Origin: JBEIQE01 sp040376705
GTDB taxonomy: Bacteria > Pseudomonadota > Alphaproteobacteria > UBA2400
DNA: 64,000 nt
Direction: 5' to 3'
Assembly (NCBI GenBank): GCA_040376705.1
Contig: JBEIQE010000001.1
Span: 62,001 to 126,000 of the forward strand
How positions within the stretch are numbered: position 1 is the first letter of the stretch; every line of letters begins with the position of its first letter. The notes below the pieces were generated by a model. It saw only the letters and a program-made list of their open reading frames with translations. It did no database searches and was not told the origin of the DNA. Shown in pieces: positions 58,011 through 64,000 of the stretch. Position numbers and translations under genes: made by a program.

Positions 58011-59891
58011 TTACGAAGCGGTGAGTACCGCCTTGATACGGCGTACGCCAACCGAGCTGCTCTCTTCCTTCTGGATGGCGAACTTGCCCAGCTTGCCGAT
58101 TTCGCTGGTGTTGGCCACATGCGGGCCACCGCACAGCTCGCGGCTCCAGATCTTGCCAGTTGCATCCTTGAACTGGAAGACCTTCACAACATCGGGGTAC
58201 TTCTCCCAGAAACTGCCCTCAACGCCTTCGGCCTTGGCCTGTTCCTTGGGCATTTCAACAATGGTCATCTCGGCATTGGCGTTGATGGCTTCATTCACAT
58301 AAATCTCAACTGCCTTTTTCTGTTCTTCAGTCATCTTTTCGTGATGGCTGAAGTCGAAGCGGGCGCGCTCAGCCGTAATATTGCTACCCTTCTGGTGCAC
58401 GTGATCGCCCAAAATACTGCGCAGACCAGCCAGCATGAGGTGGGTAGCAGTGTGCAGGGCTGTAGTGACTTCGCTATGGTCGGCCAAGCCACCCTTGAAC
58501 TTGCCGGCAGCAGCGGTACGGCTCAGCTCGGCATGCTCTTTAGCGGCAATATTAAAGGCCTCAGGCTCAAGCATTTGCTTGCCGTTTTCCTCAAGGAATT
58601 CTTCGGTCAGCTCACGCGGGAAGCCATAAGTCTCGTAGAAGTGGAAGGCATCCTTGCCACTGATGGTACCATGTTGCTCGATATGGCGTTTCATCTCACG
58701 CTCACCGCTCTGCAGGGTCTTCTGGAACTGTGCTTCTTCAGCAGCAATGGTGGCCAGAATATCTTTTTTGTTGAGCGCCATTTCCGGGTAGGCGGTGGCG
58801 TCATCGATATAGATTTCGGCAATCTGGGTCATGAACGCGCCGTTAAAGCCCAGCTTGCGGCCCACGCGAATGGCGCGGCGCATGAGGCGGCGGGTTACAT
58901 ACCCCGCATCAATATTGGCAGGCTTGGCGCCATCATTAATCAGGAAGGTGGCGGCGCGGGTATGGTCCAGCACGATGCGGAAGTTCTTGGTCTCCTCAGC
59001 ATACTTCTTGCCAGTCAGCTCTTCGATTTTGGCAATCGGGCGGGTAAAGAAGGCACTGAGGTAAATATCCGAATTGCCGTTCATGGCGGCGGCTACGCGC
59101 TCGAGACCTCCACCGTAGTCGATGTTCGGGCGCGGCAGGGGCATGAAGCCGTTCTCGGTCTTCTTGTGTGACATGAACACGTTATTACCGATTTCAAGGA
59201 AACGCGGTGTGTCGGTCGCCGGATGGTCGAGCGGGTCGCCAGCCGGGTTAAAGTCGTAGAACATTTCGCTGTCAGGGCCACCGGGTTCACCAACCGGCAT
59301 CTTTTCGGGGCGGCCAGCGCGGCTCCACCAGTTTTCGCCTTCATCATACATAAAGATACGGCCACCGCGCGATACACCATACTTCCAGGGTTCACGCTCA
59401 ACCACGGGGTCGATGCCCACGCTCTTGAACAGGTCAGTCCAGATGGCAACCGCTTCGTCATCCGGTGCGATGCCCATGTCCTTGTTGCCCTGATAAACGC
59501 TGACGTAGAAATTCTTGGGGTCGATGCCCAGCTCTTCAATCTGCCACTTCCACATGAAAGTAACCTGTTGGCGCTTGAAGGTGGCCGGATCGGCACCAAA
59601 CGACCAGCGGCCAATCATCTCGAAGAAAGTGAGGTGCGAGTTATCGCCCACTTCGTTGATGTCGCCAGTGCGCAGGCACTTCTGGGTATTGGAGATATCG
59701 TTGCCCGACGGATGCTTTTCACCCAGCAGATACGGGATCATCGGCTGCATGCCGCTGCCGGTAAACAGGGTGGTGGGGTCGTTCTCGGGCAGCAGGCTGG
59801 ACGACGGAACATTGACCGAGCCTTGCGCGGTCATGAAATCGAGGAACGATTTGCGCAGAAGGTTAGGGTCGTTCTTGATGCTCTTGCTCAT
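58011..59891 (-). CDS. alaS: Short-form alanyl-tRNA synthetase lacking the C-terminal region
   Basis: A 626-aa protein from ATG 59891. The catalytic domain has the class II motifs (LFTGSGMQPMIPYLLGEKHP, HLTFFEMIGRWSFG, YGGGLERVAAAM). The editing domain has the zinc ligands H480-x3-H484 (HTATHLM) and C587-x3-H591 (LCGGPHV), and the chain ends right after SSSVGVRRI. Usual bacterial AlaRS is about 870-880 aa and continues with a DHHA1/C-Ala part, absent here. Wording such as MQPMIPYLLGEKHP and GDINEVGD resembles, from memory, the short AlaRS of Patescibacteria/CPR. Whether a full-length alaS exists elsewhere is unknown. Confidence 0.9.
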   Translation of the reverse strand: MSKSIKNDPNLLRKSFLDFMTAQGSVNVPSSSLLPENDPTTLFTGSGMQPMIPYLLGEKHPSGNDISNTQKCLRTGDINEVGDNSHLTFFEMIGRWSFGADPATFKRQQVTFMWKWQIEELGIDPKNFYVSVYQGNKDMGIAPDDEAVAIWTDLFKSVGIDPVVEREPWKYGVSRGGRIFMYDEGENWWSRAGRPEKMPVGEPGGPDSEMFYDFNPAGDPLDHPATDTPRFLEIGNNVFMSHKKTENGFMPLPRPNIDYGGGLERVAAAMNGNSDIYLSAFFTRPIAKIEELTGKKYAEETKNFRIVLDHTRAATFLINDGAKPANIDAGYVTRRLMRRAIRVGRKLGFNGAFMTQIAEIYIDDATAYPEMALNKKDILATIAAEEAQFQKTLQSGEREMKRHIEQHGTISGKDAFHFYETYGFPRELTEEFLEENGKQMLEPEAFNIAAKEHAELSRTAAAGKFKGGLADHSEVTTALHTATHLMLAGLRSILGDHVHQKGSNITAERARFDFSHHEKMTEEQKKAVEIYVNEAINANAEMTIVEMPKEQAKAEGVEGSFWEKYPDVVKVFQFKDATGKIWSRELCGGPHVANTSEIGKLGKFAIQKEESSSVGVRRIKAVLTAS

Positions 59892-60081
59892 AATCCGGGC
59901 TCGTCTCTCTGGTGCAGATGTGGGGCGCTGTGCGCGGTTTCCCCTGTGATATAGGGGATTTTCGGGCAAGATTCAATTGCCATAGGTAGCGCTGCGGCAG
60001 GGACGCGGGGCAGGCGGGCTGCCCTTGCAGAATGGGCGAAAACAGAGCAAAATGCGGCCTCATTCATTCACAGAGGTAAAT

Positions 60082-61710
60082 ATGACGGTAGACCTGAAGG
60101 CACGTATTGCAGAGCTCACATCGCTGGAGCAGGCCGAACAGCTCTATCCTGCGCGTAATCTGCCTGCCGGTGCCGAAGTGGTGCGCGTCGCGCCCAGTCC
60201 CACAGGTATGCCGCACATTGGCACTGCCATGCAGTCGGTTATCGACCGTGCGCTGGCCGATAAAACCAACGGCGTGTTCATTCTGCGTATCGAGGATACC
60301 GATACTGCCCGTACCGTGCCCGGCGCGGTAGACGCGATTATCGCGGGCCTCAAGTGGCTGGGTACAACCCCGGATGAGGGCTACAGCTTTGGCGGCGACT
60401 ACGGCCCGTACCTGCAGAGCGATCGCCTCAACCTCTATAAGCTCGCGGCTGACCATCTGGTCGCCAAGGGCCATGCCTATGCCTGCTTCTGCACGCCCGA
60501 GCGCCTCGAGAAGCTGCGCGAAGACCAGTCCAAAGCCAAGATGATGCCCAAGTACGACCGCCTGTGCAGCAAGCTGACGGCAGAAGAAGTGACCGAGCGC
60601 AAGGCCAAGGGCGAGCGTTTTGTCATTCGTATGCGCATGCCTAAGGACGGCGAGAAAATCCGCTTCAAGGATGAGGTGCGCGGCGAAATCGAGTTCGATA
60701 CCAAGGTGCTCGACGATAGCGTACTTCTGAAGGGCGATGGTTTCCCCACCTATCATCTGGCTGTTATTGTAGACGACCATTTCATGCGCGTTACCACCGT
60801 GGTGCGTGGCGAAGAGTGGGTATCATCCGCCCCCAAGCATGTGATGCTATACAAGATGTTCGGCTGGGAGGCGCCTAAGTGGCTGCATACCGTGCTGTTG
60901 CGCGATGCCGAGCGCCGTAAGCTCTCCAAACGCTCAGGTGATACCTCGCTTGCTGGCTATCGCGTAAACGGCTATCTGCCAGAGGGTTTGCGCAACTTCC
61001 TTACCCGCGTGATGTGGGCACACCCTGAGAACAAGGACATTTACGATCTGGCTGAGTTTGCGCGCCTTGTAACGCCATCAGCCTTGCCGAGTACGGGGCC
61101 AATTGCCGATATGAAGCTATTTGGCTTCATCAACGGCCATTACCTTGCCAGCCACAAGCCCGCCGAGCTGCGCCAGATGTTTGTTGATTATCTCGACTAT
61201 CTGGTGTCGGTCGATCGCGTGCCGGAATCTGATGACGAAGAGGGCGGCCCCATCGTTCCGCTCGAGACCATCAAGAAGCTGCGCGCCGAGATTGCTGCTA
61301 ATACTGAATATGCCGATCATGTATTCGCACTTGAGCCCGAGCGCCACCAGAAATTATCGGATGTCTTCCGCAATTGCGGTTTCCTGTTCGAGGCCACTTA
61401 TACCCCCGCCACAGCCGAGCTGATGGCCAAGCACTGTCCTGATGCCGCCATGGCCAAGGGTATTCTGGGCAAGGTGGTAGCCGAGTGCCTTGATATGCCC
61501 GACAGCGAGGCGTGGGATAAAGCCATGCGCCAGATCGCGGCAGATAACGGCGTGAAGGACAAGGTTGTGTTCATGCTCACCCGCGTTGCGGCAACCGGCA
61601 TGGAGCGCACCCCGCCGTTGTTCGAGATCATGCATATGCTGGGCAAGGCCAAACTGAGCCAACGCATTAATGCTGCCATTGCCAATGCAGGCACCAGTGT
61701 TGCTGCCTGA
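60082..61710 (+). CDS. gltX: Glutamyl-tRNA synthetase
   Basis: A 542-aa class I synthetase from ATG 60082 (AGAGGT upstream). VRVAPSPTGMPHIGTAM contains the HIGH-type motif at 45-48, LRIEDTDTAR binds the amino acid, and KLSKRSGD (K280/K283) is the KMSKS loop. The C-terminal anticodon-binding part is somewhat longer than in typical 470-aa GltX. It could be the discriminating or the GluQ-type enzyme; the sequence alone does not tell. Divergent from alaS across 190 nt with no other gene in the spacer. Confidence 0.93.
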   Translation: MTVDLKARIAELTSLEQAEQLYPARNLPAGAEVVRVAPSPTGMPHIGTAMQSVIDRALADKTNGVFILRIEDTDTARTVPGAVDAIIAGLKWLGTTPDEGYSFGGDYGPYLQSDRLNLYKLAADHLVAKGHAYACFCTPERLEKLREDQSKAKMMPKYDRLCSKLTAEEVTERKAKGERFVIRMRMPKDGEKIRFKDEVRGEIEFDTKVLDDSVLLKGDGFPTYHLAVIVDDHFMRVTTVVRGEEWVSSAPKHVMLYKMFGWEAPKWLHTVLLRDAERRKLSKRSGDTSLAGYRVNGYLPEGLRNFLTRVMWAHPENKDIYDLAEFARLVTPSALPSTGPIADMKLFGFINGHYLASHKPAELRQMFVDYLDYLVSVDRVPESDDEEGGPIVPLETIKKLRAEIAANTEYADHVFALEPERHQKLSDVFRNCGFLFEATYTPATAELMAKHCPDAAMAKGILGKVVAECLDMPDSEAWDKAMRQIAADNGVKDKVVFMLTRVAATGMERTPPLFEIMHMLGKAKLSQRINAAIANAGTSVAA

Positions 61711-61716
61711 TAGGGT

Positions 61717-62361
61717 ATGAATTTACGCGCTCTCCGTATCGTTGAGTTCCTGCTGCTCTGCGTAGCGGTGCCCGGTTTTATCATCATCGGGCGGCATGGG
61801 CCGTATATGTTCGCCTTTTTATATGCAGCTACCTTTTACGCCGTGGCGGTGCTGTATCTCTTTCATAAAGACGAGTTCCGGCAGCTCTGGGGCTGGAGCG
61901 CGGTTAACTGGCGTAACCTCAAGCCCATTCTGATCCGCTGGGTGTTTGCCTGCATCGGCATGACGGTGTTTTTGTATTACTACGAGCCAAAGTTCATGTT
62001 CGATCTGGTTGAACGTAAGCCCGAGTTTATCCTATTCCTGATACTGGCTTATCCCATCATCTCGGCACTGCCGCAGGAGCTAGTGTTTTGTAATTTCTTC
62101 TTCACACGCTATGCGCCGTTGTTTGGCAACGGGCGCTGGCTGGTTCTGGCCAGTGCCATTACCTTTGCCTATGCGCATGTGCTGTATATCAACCCGGTAG
62201 CACCGCTGCTGAGCCTGTTTGGAGGGCTTATTTTTGCCCGCACTTATATGCAGCACCGCTCACTGGCATTGGTAACCCTCGAGCACGGGCTTTACGGCAA
62301 TGCGCTGTTTCTCATCGGGCTGGGGCCTTATTTCTATAGTGGTGGCGTGCCGGCTAATTAG
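61717..62361 (+). CDS. CPBP-like intramembrane protease family protein
   Basis: A 214-aa protein with about six membrane helices. Motif 1 reads LPQELVFCNFFFTRY where the CPBP/Abi family has EExxxR; the second Glu is kept and the first is Gln. Motif 2 is FAYAHVLY and motif 3 EHGLYGNALF. Because one catalytic Glu is replaced and the Arg is shifted, protease activity is uncertain. It starts 6 nt after gltX and overlaps the convergent ceramidase-like gene by 8 nt. Confidence 0.78.
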   Translation: MNLRALRIVEFLLLCVAVPGFIIIGRHGPYMFAFLYAATFYAVAVLYLFHKDEFRQLWGWSAVNWRNLKPILIRWVFACIGMTVFLYYYEPKFMFDLVERKPEFILFLILAYPIISALPQELVFCNFFFTRYAPLFGNGRWLVLASAITFAYAHVLYINPVAPLLSLFGGLIFARTYMQHRSLALVTLEHGLYGNALFLIGLGPYFYSGGVPAN

Positions 62362-62965
62362 TTTTGTCTTGTGCATATGCACGTACACACAGGTACAGCA
62401 CGCCGGCATTCAGCATATGCCAGAAGTAATGCAGGCCGATGGGCAATACATCACACACCGTATTATCAAGCGAGCGGAAGGTGAGGGAGAGTGTAAATAC
62501 CCCTGCCGCTAACAGCAGGTAATTAAACCCCGCCAGTTTGCGCCTGAGTACTGCGAACAGTAGCAGGAACATCAGCGCGGGCAGGTATCCCAGTGAGCCG
62601 TTCAGCCAGTCAGATAGTAATTGCCCGCTTGCCACGATGCTACCGATAAAGCCAGCCATGGCCGCACCAAGCTTAAGCGGGGTAAAGCCCAGCGCATCGC
62701 GCGCATAGGCAAATAGAAACACGAGCTGGAAAATCAAAATCGGGATTACATCCGCCAGCAGGGTGGCCGGCGTGGCAAAGGTATGAAACAGGCTGCTGCC
62801 TATACCTATAAGTGTAATGAGGGTTATGAGAATGCGCGTGCTGCCCGCGTGCCTGTCGCGGCGCCACAAGGCATAAGCCGCTATGAAAAAGGCGAGGTTA
62901 CTCAGCGCATTTAACGGCTCGGCCCATAGGCCCGCAGCCACCCGTTCGCAGTAGAGATCAATCAT
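62354..62965 (-). CDS. Alkaline ceramidase family (CREST) membrane protein
   Basis: A 203-aa protein with seven predicted membrane helices. Motifs are YCERVAAGLWAEPLNALSNL, GIGSSLFHTFATPATLLADV (S, H and D of the zinc site) and GLHYFWHMLNAGVL (the second His pair). These match the ceramidase/CREST hydrolase pattern. The substrate may be a sphingolipid-like or other amide lipid; no sphingolipid synthesis gene is in the window. Confidence 0.88.
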   Translation of the reverse strand: MIDLYCERVAAGLWAEPLNALSNLAFFIAAYALWRRDRHAGSTRILITLITLIGIGSSLFHTFATPATLLADVIPILIFQLVFLFAYARDALGFTPLKLGAAMAGFIGSIVASGQLLSDWLNGSLGYLPALMFLLLFAVLRRKLAGFNYLLLAAGVFTLSLTFRSLDNTVCDVLPIGLHYFWHMLNAGVLYLCVRAYAQDKTN

Positions 62966-63144
62966 GCTCCATCATCTCATGAATAGGCTCATCCCGCAAA
63001 ATGAAGAGCGCATTACTTAAAATACAAATTTATCTTGAGATTAATTTTTAGGACGGGGCTTTAAGCTCCCGATATTATCATTTGATATACTCTTGCCTGA
63101 TAAAGTTAACTTACATTAATTTTTCGAGGCTGCTTTTCAACCCT

Positions 63145-64000
63145 ATGGCGCACAAGGTTTTATCACTCTTATCCACAGGCGCTGCCGCACACCCGCGCGC
63201 GCGAGTCAGGCTGCATGCTTGTCTTTTGGCAAGTGTTGCCAGCTTTGCGCTTACGTTACCTGCCTATGCTAATCCCGAAGGCGGTCAGGTCACCGCTGGT
63301 CAGGCCAGTATCACCGCAGGTGGTAATCGGGTTGATGTGCATCAGGGCAGTAACCGTGCGATTATTGATTGGCGCTCGTTTGATATCGCGCCCAACGAGA
63401 TCACCCAGTTCCACCAGCCTAGTGCCTCATCCGTCACGCTTAATCGTGTGAATGCACCAAACCCCTCCACCATCGCAGGCCAGCTTAAAGCTAATGGTAG
63501 TATTGTCCTCATCAACCCTAACGGTGTGTTCTTCACCGGTACGTCCCAGGTTGATGTAAACGGTATTGTGGCCACTACGGCAGATATCGGCAACGCCGAG
63601 TTCATGGCGGGGAGTACGCATTTCAATCGTGCAGGTAATCCTGCAGCATCAGTTATCAATGAAGGCACCATCAACGCGCGTGAAGCGGGCTTGGTGGGCC
63701 TGGTTGCACCGAATGTCGAGAATAGCGGCGTCATCAATGCCCGCCTTGGTCGTGTGGCCTTGGCCTCGGGCGATACAGCTACGGTTGATCTTTACGGCGA
63801 TGGTCTGGTGAGTGTAGCTGTAAGCGACGAGGTTAAAAACCAGCTGGTACGCAATACCGGTCGCATCAGTGCGGATGGTGGCACAGTTCAGATTACAGCT
63901 GCTGCAGGCCGTCAGGTGGTTGATAGCCTGATTGAGGTGAAGGGCGAGATCAGCGCACCAACCGTAGCGACCCGCCGTGGCCGTATTATTATTCAGGGCG
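63145..64000 (+). CDS. Filamentous-haemagglutinin-type TPS exoprotein, N-terminal part (partial)
   Basis: An open frame from ATG 63145 to the window end (285 codons, no stop). An extended signal peptide (about 1-46, ending PAYA-NP) precedes a two-partner-secretion domain: NRVDVHQGSNRAIIDWRSFD, FHQPSASSVTLNRV, the NPNG motif in LINPNGVFFTGTSQVDVNGI, and ASGDTATVDLYGDGLVSVAV. Such proteins are exported by a TpsB/FhaC pore and form long beta-helices for adhesion or contact-dependent inhibition. The C-terminus and any TpsB partner lie outside. The ribosome site is weak; other nearby starts are possible. Confidence 0.9.
   Translation, partial: MAHKVLSLLSTGAAAHPRARVRLHACLLASVASFALTLPAYANPEGGQVTAGQASITAGGNRVDVHQGSNRAIIDWRSFDIAPNEITQFHQPSASSVTLNRVNAPNPSTIAGQLKANGSIVLINPNGVFFTGTSQVDVNGIVATTADIGNAEFMAGSTHFNRAGNPAASVINEGTINAREAGLVGLVAPNVENSGVINARLGRVALASGDTATVDLYGDGLVSVAVSDEVKNQLVRNTGRISADGGTVQITAAAGRQVVDSLIEVKGEISAPTVATRRGRIIIQG

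Noticed and set aside
58119..59171. A 350-codon plus-strand open frame
   Set aside because: It is antisense to the alaS-like gene and shows no recognisable motif.

Overview
The window is chromosomal DNA of a motile, free-living alphaproteobacterium of moderate G+C. The evidence is the alphaproteobacterial flagellar gene order (fliM - DUF6468 - MotE-like; flgB-flgC-fliE-fliQ-fliR-flhB), a CckA cell-cycle kinase directly after flhB, an EcfG-type stress sigma factor with matching promoters, and HisKA_2-type sensor kinases. A Rhodospirillales/Micavibrio-like lineage is my guess, not something the sequence proves. I see no insertion sequence, prophage, CRISPR array or plasmid origin.

1-23.6 kb, motility and cell cycle. 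The end of fliM, a DUF6468 protein, a MotE-like protein, a CheY, a CheZ-like phosphatase and a large secreted TPR protein lie on the plus strand. A minus-strand operon with mostly 1-4 nt overlaps runs csrA - CxxC-ladder membrane protein - FlhX - small helical protein - fliO - fliP - HIT protein, followed by three tandem paralogous 143-aa-class membrane proteins. A sigma-54-like site precedes flgB-flgC-fliE-fliQ. Two tandem GT-C-like membrane proteins on the opposite strand split fliQ from fliR-flhB. A HipA-like protein and cckA follow, then an unknown protein and a J-domain protein.

23.7-42.4 kb, housekeeping and accessory genes. Three tandem ankyrin-like paralogs precede lon. Then come a VIT1-type transporter, a third GT-C-like protein, a nitroreductase, an HU protein, two Ter-family proteins, an ammonium transporter, a TMEM43-like protein, a GAF-PAS-PAS protein with a degenerate kinase core, a beta-carbonic anhydrase, a soluble MCP-tip/Cache protein, tRNA-Gln(CTG) and an anchored thioredoxin.

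42.4-58 kb, a general stress island. It holds an EcfG-like sigma factor and many small stress genes: DUF892, PRC-barrel, CsbD-like paralogs, OmpA-like, hydrophilic peptides, DUF1328, entericidin, DUF883/holin-like (YqjD/YqjE type) and an LpxR-like lipid A deacylase. Several two-component proteins are interspersed. Eight transcription units in it carry an upstream GGAAC-N16-(n)nTT element (one with TGAAC) 36-55 nt before the start codon, and a ninth is weaker. This fits the alphaproteobacterial EcfG promoter, so the island looks like a sigma factor clustered with its own regulon. PhyR and NepR are not in the window.

58-64 kb. A short alanyl-tRNA synthetase lacking the C-terminal region is divergent from gltX. 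A CPBP-like membrane protein, a ceramidase-family protein and the start of a filamentous-haemagglutinin-type TPS exoprotein, cut by the window end, complete the region.
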